From CAZMVY01 sp964617875 (GTDB taxonomy: Bacteria > Planctomycetota > Phycisphaerae > UBA1845 > PWPN01): a stretch of 33,100 nucleotides of DNA. Below, one piece after another: positions 1 through 6,122 of this stretch. The DNA lies in the NCBI GenBank assembly GCA_964617875.1, contig CAZUAI010000060.1, positions 1 to 33,100 of the forward strand, written 5' to 3'. The position numbers and the translations under genes are program-made. The first letter of the stretch is position 1. The number at the start of each line of letters is the position of its first letter. A model generated the notes under the pieces. The model saw only the letters and a program-made list of their open reading frames with translations. It searched no databases and was not told the origin of the DNA.

Positions 1-21
1 TGAAAACGTAACCGCCCGGCA

Positions 22-249
22 CTAAACCACTTGGGACGGCAGTGCCATTCGTCCCAGACCCTTGGATTCCAGTCCCTCGGTGTCGATGTCGATCTCCTCG
101 AGAACCTGCCTCGTCATGGGATGAACACCCGACGGCTTCACTCCCGCGCTGCATGCCGCGAAGTGCCCTCCGGCTCGATGACGAAGGATCGCCTCTGCCA
201 TTTGGGTGCGGGTCGAATTGGCGGGACCGAGAAACAGTACCGTTTTCAT
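22..249 (-). pseudogene. Degenerate low-molecular-weight phosphatase / thioredoxin-type arsenate reductase fragment
   Basis: The 75-residue product matches the N-terminal half of the ArsC / LMW tyrosine phosphatase family: a MKTVLFLG beta strand, then PANSTRTQMAEA, then SAGVKPSGVHP and VLEEIDIDTEGLESK. Family members are about 130-150 residues, so half is missing. The P-loop signature C-x5-R reads G-P-A-N-S-T-R here, so the nucleophilic Cys is replaced by Gly. A TAG stop follows residue 75, and the catalytic Asp loop of the C-terminal half is absent. The start is well supported by a GAGGAA Shine-Dalgarno 8 nt upstream of ATG at 249. With both the nucleophile and the C-terminal half gone, I call it a decaying gene. 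A small phosphoprotein-binding pseudo-enzyme is the alternative. Confidence 0.7.
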
Positions 250-383
250 GTCTCGCGTTCCTCGCAGGATAGCTGATTCGCCGGTTGCCCCGTCCGTGGG
301 CTGTCTGCCATGCCGCCCCGGTCCACCGACCGGCGCGGTGGGCAGGCCGTCAGAACAGACCGCCTGCCCCGATGCTCGACGCT

Positions 384-410
384 ATTATACCGGCTTTCTG
401 CCTCAAGCAA
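384..410 (-). promoter_or_regulatory. Sigma70-like promoter for the phosphatase remnant
   Basis: On the minus strand a perfect TATAAT (384-389) is preceded by TTGCTT (405-410) with a 15-nt spacer, shorter than the optimal 17. It lies 135 nt upstream of the ATG at 249. Assignment is by motif only. Confidence 0.35.
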
Positions 411-743
411 CGAGAAAACCGAATCGCACATTCCCGACACAGTCTCGCGTATCGACTTACGCGCACGCCCTTCCTGTAACCGGTTTCTCAATCGAGGCTT
501 ACGGACGGCCGGTGTATTCAGCGCGAACTTCGCCCGCGACACCCATTCGTTTATCAACAGCGTGCTGCTGATGACGCCTGCCTCCGTTTCCGATACGGCG
601 ATCGGTGCATTGAGGCCACACCATCGCACCACTGCTCCGGCCTGGGAAAGAAAGCGGACCGCACTCCAAGCCCGTCATCACGGCCGATTCCAACAACGCG
701 AGGAACCGCGAAACCCGGCCGGGCGCTTTGCCGCCTCGCGAAG

Positions 744-794
744 CCGCATTAGAATGCGGTCGCCCGCCGGCGTTACGGCACACAACGCCGGCGG
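744..794 (+). promoter_or_regulatory. Two perfect inverted repeats in the leader of the bPH2 gene
   Basis: CCGCATT-AG-AATGCGG (744-759) is a perfect 7-bp palindrome that includes a -10-like TAGAAT (750-755). It is followed by CCGCCGGCGTT (764-774) and its exact complement AACGCCGGCGG (784-794) around a 9-nt loop. The Shine-Dalgarno AAGGAG follows at 812. The first could be an operator, and the second a strong 5'-UTR hairpin or terminator. No T-tract follows it. Confidence 0.45.
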
Positions 795-824
795 TTGCCG
801 CGCCCTCGTTCAAGGAGCCCTGCC

Positions 825-1493
825 ATGACGTCCTCGCCGTCCCCGGAACAGCAAAAACCAGACCCCGCCGAACGCGCGCCGGTCGAGAAGGCCCCTGGCG
901 GAGGGGCATCGGGGCCTGATGATGGGGCGGCACGCGGTGCGCCCGATCGCATCACGGCGGCCGCCGCCGCCGCGGGCGACCTCGCCGGCGTTCTGGGCGA
1001 GGAGAAAGAGGTCTGGCGCGGCCGGATGAGCTGGAAACACGTCGCCGGACATTGGGTGCTGTGGGCCATCGCCATGATCCTGATCGTGTGGCTGGGGGTG
1101 CATTTCCACCAGCCGGACTCCTCCCCGTGGCTGTGGCGCATCGTGCTCCTGGTGATTCTCGGCTCCGGCGCGGGCCTGCTCGTGAAGTCGGCGATGACCG
1201 TGTACAGCCGTCGCTATCGGCTGACCACGCAACGGCTGTTCATCGAGATCGGCATCCTCAGCCGGACGACGGAGCAGACGGAACTGTACCGCGTGGACGA
1301 TGTCCGCACGCACCAGGGGCCGTTCGATCGAATCCTGTCGGTGGGCGACGTCGAAATCATGGCGCCCTCGGAGGCGACGCAGCCCACGATACGGCTGGTC
1401 GGCGTCGCCGATCCCGCGGCGGTGGCCGAACACGTGCGGCAGCACAGCCGCGCGATCCGGATGAAGCGGTCGCTGTTCGTCGAGCAGATGTAG
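825..1493 (+). CDS. Membrane protein with bacterial PH (bPH2/YdbS-like) domain
   Basis: This 222-residue protein has a disordered, Pro/Ala/Glu-rich cytoplasmic N-terminus (about 1-75), two adjacent transmembrane helices (about 85-105 and 112-135) and a C-terminal bPH2 (DUF304) domain. The domain contains YRLTTQRLFIEIGILSRTTEQ-like sequence, the family pattern YxLTxxRL...G.., followed by VDDVRTHQGPFDRILSVGDVEI. Proteins of this YdbS/YdbT class sit in the inner membrane. Their biochemical role is not established, although some affect envelope stress or secretion. The ATG at 825 was chosen because AAGGAG lies 7 nt upstream. The in-frame start 30 nt earlier has no ribosome site. It is followed by nfu on the same strand, which has its own promoter. 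Confidence 0.8.
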   Translation: MTSSPSPEQQKPDPAERAPVEKAPGGGASGPDDGAARGAPDRITAAAAAAGDLAGVLGEEKEVWRGRMSWKHVAGHWVLWAIAMILIVWLGVHFHQPDSSPWLWRIVLLVILGSGAGLLVKSAMTVYSRRYRLTTQRLFIEIGILSRTTEQTELYRVDDVRTHQGPFDRILSVGDVEIMAPSEATQPTIRLVGVADPAAVAEHVRQHSRAIRMKRSLFVEQM

Positions 1494-1525
1494 CGGCGCT
1501 CGCCGAGAGGGTTCGCGCCCGTTCT

Positions 1526-1554
1526 TTGCCCGGCGTCGGCGGGCTGCATATAAT
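1526..1554 (+). promoter_or_regulatory. Promoter of the Nfu gene
   Basis: TTGCCC (1526-1531), a 17-nt spacer and a perfect TATAAT (1549-1554) lie 43 nt before the start codon. This is one of the best sigma70-type matches in the window. Confidence 0.6.
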
Positions 1555-1596
1555 ACGCCGTTCCTGCGAGGGGTTCGCAGGGTCTGGAGGCATACT

Positions 1597-1872
1597 ATGG
1601 CAGAACCGGCAGGTGGATGCGGGTGCGGATGCGGCCCGGCGAACCGCTCATTGAAGGAACGCGTGGCGGAGATCATCAACCAGATCCGGCCGGCGGTGCA
1701 GGGCGACGGCGGCGATATCGAACTGGTGGACGTGGATGCGCAGGGCGTCGTTTCGCTGCGGCTCCACGGGGCGTGCGTCGGCTGCCCATCGGCGACCATG
1801 ACCCTGGCCGGCGGGATCACGCGGCACCTGAAAGAAAAGGTGCCCGAGGTCGCCGAGGTCGTGTGCGTGTAG
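1597..1872 (+). CDS. NifU-like (Nfu) iron-sulfur cluster scaffold/carrier protein
   Basis: This 91-residue protein is a single NifU C-terminal (Nfu) domain. It shows VAEIINQIRPAVQGDGGDIELVDV, then GACVGCPSATMTL with the CxxC pair Cys60/Cys63 that holds a bridging 4Fe-4S cluster between two monomers. Its likely role is passing Fe-S clusters to apo-proteins in the cytoplasm. GGAGG at 1586-1590, 6 nt upstream of ATG, fixes the start. The oddity is the N-terminus: Cys8, Cys10 and Cys12 form a CxCxC run that is not part of the usual domain and could bind metal. No other isc/suf/nif gene is adjacent. Confidence 0.88.
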   Translation: MAEPAGGCGCGCGPANRSLKERVAEIINQIRPAVQGDGGDIELVDVDAQGVVSLRLHGACVGCPSATMTLAGGITRHLKEKVPEVAEVVCV

Positions 1873-1901
1873 CTTTTTCCCTCAGACCACAGGGTTTCGT
1901 C

Positions 1902-1958
1902 GAGCCCGACATGCCCGCGGCGGCCCGCGTGCGGGAGCCTCGCCGGCGCGTCGGGCTC
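1902..1958. terminator. Long inverted repeat, possible bidirectional terminator between convergent genes
   Basis: GAGCCCGAC (1902-1910) pairs perfectly with GTCGGGCTC (1950-1958), and an inner hairpin CCCGC-GT-GCGGG (1924-1935) sits inside. It lies between the convergent nfu and 2008-2775 genes, where a shared terminator is expected. The T-tract is weak (TCTCTTGCTGC on the right, CTTTTTCCC before the left arm). Confidence 0.45.
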
Positions 1959-2007
1959 TCTTGCTGCGCAATTCCGCCGGCCGGTACGGGTTGGTCGTCG
2001 CGGCGTG

Positions 2008-2775
2008 TCAGATGTTCAACAGCGCCAGGATGCCGAGCAAAGGCACCAGGATCAGGGCGATCAACAACCCCAACGGGCCGCCCAGCCAGAACGCCGCCAT
2101 CAGCGCCAGGAGTGCCGCGCCCGCGATGCCGAGCGCCTGCATCGAGGTGGAAGACTGCGTCTGTCCGTCGGTGGAGCCGCCGTCGCTTGGGGCCGTATTG
2201 CTCGTGCGGATCGTAAACCCGGGACCGGCGGCGACCGTCTTGGCGGCGACCGGTCTTCCGGAGGCCGAGCCCACGCCGACGACCGAAGCACTGGCTCCGC
2301 CCATGTTCTTGATCGTGAACGTCCCTTCCGTGGTCGGCGTATTGATCTTGCCGGTACCGATCACCGTGGCCTGCCCGACGCCGACGCCTTCAAAGAGCGG
2401 GTTGCCCAGTCCCAGCTGAGCGGCGGCAATTCCCGTGATCTTATCTTCCGTGGCGGTGCCGGCGGACTGGCCGAACGTGAAATACTGAACGATGACGCTG
2501 GAAAACGCATCCAGCGGCGCCTGCGTGACGCCCGTCCCGGTCTGGATATGGACCTCCTGAAACAGGCTCAAGCCCGCGTTATCCGCCACGGGGGTGTCCG
2601 AGGCCACCTCGACGACGAGTTCATAAGCAACCTGAGTACCCGGGCGAACAACCACCTCGCTGCCGGCCGCCTTGCCGACGGGACGGACATCAAAGGTGAC
2701 CGTCGCCGACCGGGCGACCGCCGCCGCCACCAGAAGGATCCCGATTGCCGCGATCAGACTGCAACGCTGCCTCAT
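2008..2775 (-). CDS. Exported protein with C-terminal membrane anchor, function unknown
   Basis: The 255-residue product begins with a Sec signal peptide (MRQRCSLIAAIGILLVAAAVARSA, cut around ARS-A). It continues with a beta-rich, Val/Thr/Gly-rich domain (about 24-185) that resembles cohesin/Ig-type surface modules in composition: TVTFDVRPVG, YELVVEVASDTPVADNAGLSLF, QYFTFGQSAG. A Ser/Thr/Gly-rich linker (about 190-212) leads to a long hydrophobic C-terminus rich in Leu and Gly. The layout resembles sorted surface proteins, but I see no PEP, LPXTG or IPTL motif and no basic tail, so simple membrane anchoring is the safer reading. GGAGAG 7 nt before ATG supports the start. Confidence 0.7.
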   Translation of the reverse strand: MRQRCSLIAAIGILLVAAAVARSATVTFDVRPVGKAAGSEVVVRPGTQVAYELVVEVASDTPVADNAGLSLFQEVHIQTGTGVTQAPLDAFSSVIVQYFTFGQSAGTATEDKITGIAAAQLGLGNPLFEGVGVGQATVIGTGKINTPTTEGTFTIKNMGGASASVVGVGSASGRPVAAKTVAAGPGFTIRTSNTAPSDGGSTDGQTQSSTSMQALGIAGAALLALMAAFWLGGPLGLLIALILVPLLGILALLNI

Positions 2776-3008
2776 GAGTCATCTCTCCGCGTCATCCGGA
2801 ATTATCGGCACCTGAGCGCAAACCGTTCACCTTCGGTGGACGGTAGCCTATACCAGTATACTATCCGAAACGCCACCTGTCGCGTGGGCCACGCAGAGCA
2901 AGCGTGGATTTGGGTAAGATTGCGGCTTAATCCCATTATCGGACGCCCGCTTGGCGGCACCCGGCCCACCAATCGGACGACACAACTCGTTATTCGCGAT
3001 CATGCCGA

Positions 3009-3014
3009 TATACT
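3009..3014 (+). promoter_or_regulatory. -10 element ahead of the MFS gene
   Basis: TATACT matches five of six consensus bases. No good -35 is visible 17 nt upstream. A transcript from here would start near 3021, which favours the ATG at 3052 over the one at 3028. A second TATACT lies at 2857-2862. Confidence 0.3.
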
Positions 3015-3051
3015 GACGCCGTAACCGATGGTGAGGCAGGACACGATCCCG

Positions 3052-4362
3052 ATGGAAGGCATCGACGCCCATTTCGAGTCACGAACGGTCAGCAAGGTGA
3101 TGCTCCGGCTCATCCCGTTCATCGTCGCGTTGTACGTGCTGAACTACCTCGACCGCGTAAACGTCTCCTTCGCCAAGCTGACGATGAACGCCGATCTCGG
3201 CTTCAGCGAGTCGGTGTACGGCCTCGGGGCGAGCGTTTTCTTCATCAGCTATTTCCTCTTCGAGATCCCCAGCAACCTCATCCTGGAGCGTGTCGGGGCG
3301 CGGCTGTGGCTCGCGCGGATCATGATTTCGTGGGGACTCATCTCGTCTGCGATGATGTTCGTGAAGGGTCCGATCAGCTTCTACATACTGCGGTTCCTGC
3401 TTGGGGCGGCGGAAGCGGGCTTTGCGCCGGGCGTCCTTCTTTACCTGACGTACTGGATCCCGGTCCGGCAGCAGGCGCGGGCGGTCGCGTGGTTTCTCAC
3501 CTCGACGGCACTGGCGGGGCTCGTGGGCTCGCCGCTGGCAGGGCTCCTGCTCGGGCTGCACGGGTGCTCGCTGGCCGGGTGGCCGCTGGCCGGGTGGCAG
3601 TGGCTCTTCCTGCTCGAGGGCGTCCCGAGCGTGGTCGGCGGGTTCAGCATCCTGCTGTTCCTGACGGACCGGCCGGAGCACGCGCGATGGCTCTCGCCTT
3701 GTGAGCGCGAATGGCTGACTGCGCGGCTCGCCGCCGAACGGAAACAGCGGCAAAGCCACGGGCGGACGTCGGCCCTGGCGGGCCTGGCGGACCGGCGGGT
3801 GTGGCTCCTGAACATCACCTACTGCGCGATCATGTTCGGCTTCCAGGGCATCAACTTCTGGCTCGCGACGGTCGTCAAACAGGTCACGGGTCTTGAAAGC
3901 AACCTGCACGTCGGCTTGCTCACGGCCATCCCGTTCCTCTGCGCGATGGTCGCGATGGTGATCGTGGGCCGCCGGTCCGACCGGACCGGCGAGCGCCGCC
4001 GGCACGTCGCCATCTGCTCGCTCGTTGGTGCGGCGGGCCTGATCGGGGGCGCCCTGGCCCATTCGCCGGTACTGGCAATCGCTTCGTTGTCGATCGCCGC
4101 CGCAGGCATCTGGTCGACGCTCGGGCCGTTCTGGGCGTTGCCGCCGGTCTTCCTGAGCGGCACGGCGGCGGCCGCAGGCATCGCGATGATCAACTCGATC
4201 GGCAACCTCGGCGGCGGTTTTCTCGGCCCGACGCTGATGGGCGTGCTGAAGGACCGCACGCAAAGCTATCGTCCCGGCCTGCTGGCCGACGCAGCCGCGC
4301 TGACGATCGCCGCGGGGCTGACGCTCCTGATCCGAAGGACGGATACGGCCGATTCGCGTTAA
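3052..4362 (+). CDS. MFS transporter, anion:cation symporter (ACS) type
   Basis: About 436 residues with twelve predicted membrane helices. ACS-family marks are LRLIPFIVALYVLNYLDRVNVSFA in helix 1, GASVFFISYFLFEIPSNLILERVGARLWLARI, LRFLLGAAEAGFAPGVLLYLTYWIP and the loop FLTDRPEHARWLSP. Relatives import organic anions such as hexuronates, glucarate or aromatic acids. The substrate cannot be read from sequence. ATG 3052 has AGGA 10 nt upstream; ATG 3028, in frame, lacks a ribosome site but cannot be excluded. The loop before helix 6 carries a 15-bp tandem duplication giving LAGWP-LAGWQ. No catabolic gene is adjacent. Confidence 0.88.
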   Translation: MEGIDAHFESRTVSKVMLRLIPFIVALYVLNYLDRVNVSFAKLTMNADLGFSESVYGLGASVFFISYFLFEIPSNLILERVGARLWLARIMISWGLISSAMMFVKGPISFYILRFLLGAAEAGFAPGVLLYLTYWIPVRQQARAVAWFLTSTALAGLVGSPLAGLLLGLHGCSLAGWPLAGWQWLFLLEGVPSVVGGFSILLFLTDRPEHARWLSPCEREWLTARLAAERKQRQSHGRTSALAGLADRRVWLLNITYCAIMFGFQGINFWLATVVKQVTGLESNLHVGLLTAIPFLCAMVAMVIVGRRSDRTGERRRHVAICSLVGAAGLIGGALAHSPVLAIASLSIAAAGIWSTLGPFWALPPVFLSGTAAAAGIAMINSIGNLGGGFLGPTLMGVLKDRTQSYRPGLLADAAALTIAAGLTLLIRRTDTADSR

Positions 4363-4401
4363 CGGCCGAGGATCCGGTCCGGGCACTCGCGGGTCTCGGG
4401 C

Positions 4402-5436
4402 TCAACCTGACGCGGCATCGGCGGGATCGGGATTCCCGCCGGCAAGCGCCGCTTGCGTGCGTTGCAACACGTCTGCGACCACGGCGCTCATGCTCCCCTC
4501 CACGATCGCGCCGGCGGCCGACTCGTGGCCGCCTCCGCCCAGGGCCCGTGCCAGACCCAGCACGCTCGTGCCCCCCTCGCCGCGAAAGTTCATCCGGATC
4601 CGGCCGCGCTTGCCCTCCGTGAACAGGATGGCGACGCGGATGCCCCTCAGCGAACGGGGGATCATCACCTGGTCGTCGATGTCCGCGGCGGTGCAGCCCG
4701 TCGCGGCGATCTCCTCGTAGGTCGCCGTGCTGTAGGCGATCCGCCCGTCCGCCGTCAGGCGGGTGTTGTCATAAATCACGCGAAGGAGGTCGAATTCGCT
4801 CCGGCCCTGCGAACGACAAAGGCGCTCGCACAGGTCGGCCACGTCGGCCCCGGCCCGCACAAGCTCCGCGGCCGTGTGCAGGCTCCCCTCCGTCGTGTTC
4901 GGCAGCGAGAAACCGAGTGTGTCCGTGTGGATCCCCGCATACAGCAGCGAGGCGACGGCCGGCGTCACCGGCCACTCCAGGGCCTTCAGCAGCCGAAACA
5001 CCAGCTCGCACGTGCTGCTCGCCCCGGGCACGACCCAGTGGATTGTGCCGAACCGCGGGTTGTCCACGTGGTGATCGATGTTGATGATCGGCACGGGCGG
5101 CACGCCGCCCGCAAGATCGGCCAGCGGCGGATCGACGGCCGCCCGCCCCGCCTGCGCCGTATCCAACACGATGACGGCGTCGCACGACCGCCGGGCCTCG
5201 ACCGGCGCGACGGCCCGTGGCGACAGGCCGCAGAGAAACGCAAGCCGCTGCGAGACCTGATCTTCCAGATAGAAAACGCGGGGATCCCGGTTGCTCGATT
5301 CGGCCCCGGCCGCCAGCGCGAAGACGGCTCCGAGACAATCGCCATCCGGCCGGACGTGACCGACGAGAAGCGGCCGTCGCGACGCGGCGATCGCGCTCAC
5401 CACATCTCGGGGCGGGCGTTCCATGCCGGTGTTCAC
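4402..5436 (-). CDS. DHH/DHHA1 phosphoesterase, NrnA-like oligoribonuclease/pAp phosphatase
   Basis: The 344-residue protein carries the DHH family motifs in order. HVRPDGD (His27, Asp31, Asp33) and VLDTAQ (Asp92) are followed by IDHHVDN (DHH 121-123) and GIHTDTLGF (Asp172), which together bind two Mn ions. The C-terminal DHHA1 domain ends with the substrate loop GGGGHESAAGA (about 315). NrnA proteins degrade nanoRNA and dephosphorylate 3'-phosphoadenosine 5'-phosphate in the cytoplasm. The start is GTG at 5436, which overlaps the infC stop as GTGA. An ATG four codons in is an alternative. It is the last gene of the thrS-infC-nrnA operon and occupies the place where rpmI-rplT usually sit. Confidence 0.88.
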   Translation of the reverse strand: MNTGMERPPRDVVSAIAASRRPLLVGHVRPDGDCLGAVFALAAGAESSNRDPRVFYLEDQVSQRLAFLCGLSPRAVAPVEARRSCDAVIVLDTAQAGRAAVDPPLADLAGGVPPVPIINIDHHVDNPRFGTIHWVVPGASSTCELVFRLLKALEWPVTPAVASLLYAGIHTDTLGFSLPNTTEGSLHTAAELVRAGADVADLCERLCRSQGRSEFDLLRVIYDNTRLTADGRIAYSTATYEEIAATGCTAADIDDQVMIPRSLRGIRVAILFTEGKRGRIRMNFRGEGGTSVLGLARALGGGGHESAAGAIVEGSMSAVVADVLQRTQAALAGGNPDPADAASG

Positions 5437-6101
5437 GCAGGACCGCCGGCCGGCGGCGCAGGCTCCGCGGGACGGACGGGCGGCGTCGCGGGCGGTATCG
5501 GCGGCGCCGGGTTCGCCCCCGACGCAGCGGCGGCAAGCCTCGCGGTGACCTTGGCGGTAGGTGACGACGTTTCCGGCTTGCGCACGGCGGGCTTCGTCCC
5601 GCCGCTCTTGTCCGGCGCGAGCACCATCGTCATGCGGCGGCCCTCTGTCCGGGCAGGCCGCTCGACCTTCGCCACCTGGCTCAGCTGCTCGACGATCTCG
5701 CCGAAGATGCTGTAGCCGCGGTCCTGATGAAACCGCTCGCGCCCGCGGAAAATCATCGTAAACTGCACCTTGTCGCCGTCGGCGAGGAACTCCTTCGCCC
5801 GGTTCATCTTGATCTCGCGATCATGATCATCCGTCTTCGGCGACATGCGCACTTCTTTGAGCTGCTGCTCGTGGTGCTTCTTGTGTTTCTTCTTCTGCTG
5901 GTACTTCCATTTGCCGTAATCCATGATCCGGCAAACGGGCGGCCGCTCGGTCGGCGCCACTTCGACGAGGTCGAGTCCGGCCTCCCGGGCCCTTCGAAGT
6001 GCCTCGTCGGTCGGCAGCACGCCGAGCTGCTCGTTGTTTTCGTCAACGACGCGGATCGGCGAAATCCGGATCTGCTCGTTGCATCGCAGGTTCTGGGAGA
6101 T
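5433..6101 (-). CDS. infC: Translation initiation factor IF-3, ATC start codon
   Basis: The 222-residue product contains NEQIRISPIRVVDENNEQLG, LVEVAPTERPPVCRIMDYGKWKYQQKKK and VRMSPKTDDHDREIK, with DKVQFTMIFRGRE later. These are the N-domain, linker and C-domain of IF-3, which binds the 30S subunit and polices initiator tRNA and start codons. The reading frame upstream of residue 28 has no ATG, GTG or TTG before an in-frame TGA at 6108-6110. The only plausible start is ATC at 6099-6101, behind AAGGAAGGTGATC. E. coli infC also uses a rare codon (AUU) for autoregulation. Residues about 165-222 form a Pro/Ala-rich extension beyond the usual end RRMTMVLAP. It follows thrS by 21 nt. Confidence 0.93.
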   Translation of the reverse strand: MSQNLRCNEQIRISPIRVVDENNEQLGVLPTDEALRRAREAGLDLVEVAPTERPPVCRIMDYGKWKYQQKKKHKKHHEQQLKEVRMSPKTDDHDREIKMNRAKEFLADGDKVQFTMIFRGRERFHQDRGYSIFGEIVEQLSQVAKVERPARTEGRRMTMVLAPDKSGGTKPAVRKPETSSPTAKVTARLAAAASGANPAPPIPPATPPVRPAEPAPPAGGPA

Positions 6102-6105
6102 AGGC

Positions 6106-6119
6106 GATCACCTTCCTTT
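6106..6119 (-). promoter_or_regulatory. Extended Shine-Dalgarno of infC
   Basis: Read on the minus strand, AAAGGAAGGTGATC differs from the full complement of the 16S rRNA 3' end (AAAGGAGGTGATC) only by one extra A. It lies 4 nt upstream of the ATC start. Such a strong site may offset the poor start codon. Confidence 0.7.
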
Positions 6120-6122
6120 GCA

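Larger units (their letters stand above)
250..824. other. Gene-free stretch between divergent genes
   Basis: No open frame here has a family signature or a Shine-Dalgarno. The open frames on both strands overlap one another and look like chance frames of GC-rich DNA. The stretch holds the minus-strand promoter at 384-410 and, at its right end, two inverted repeats (744-759 and 764-794) ahead of the bPH2 gene. Nothing else is recognised. Confidence 0.5.

Noticed and set aside
2008..2110. PEP-CTERM or IPTL-type sorting signal at the protein C-terminus
   Set aside because: Hydrophobic helix present, but no PEP/IPTL motif and no basic tail.
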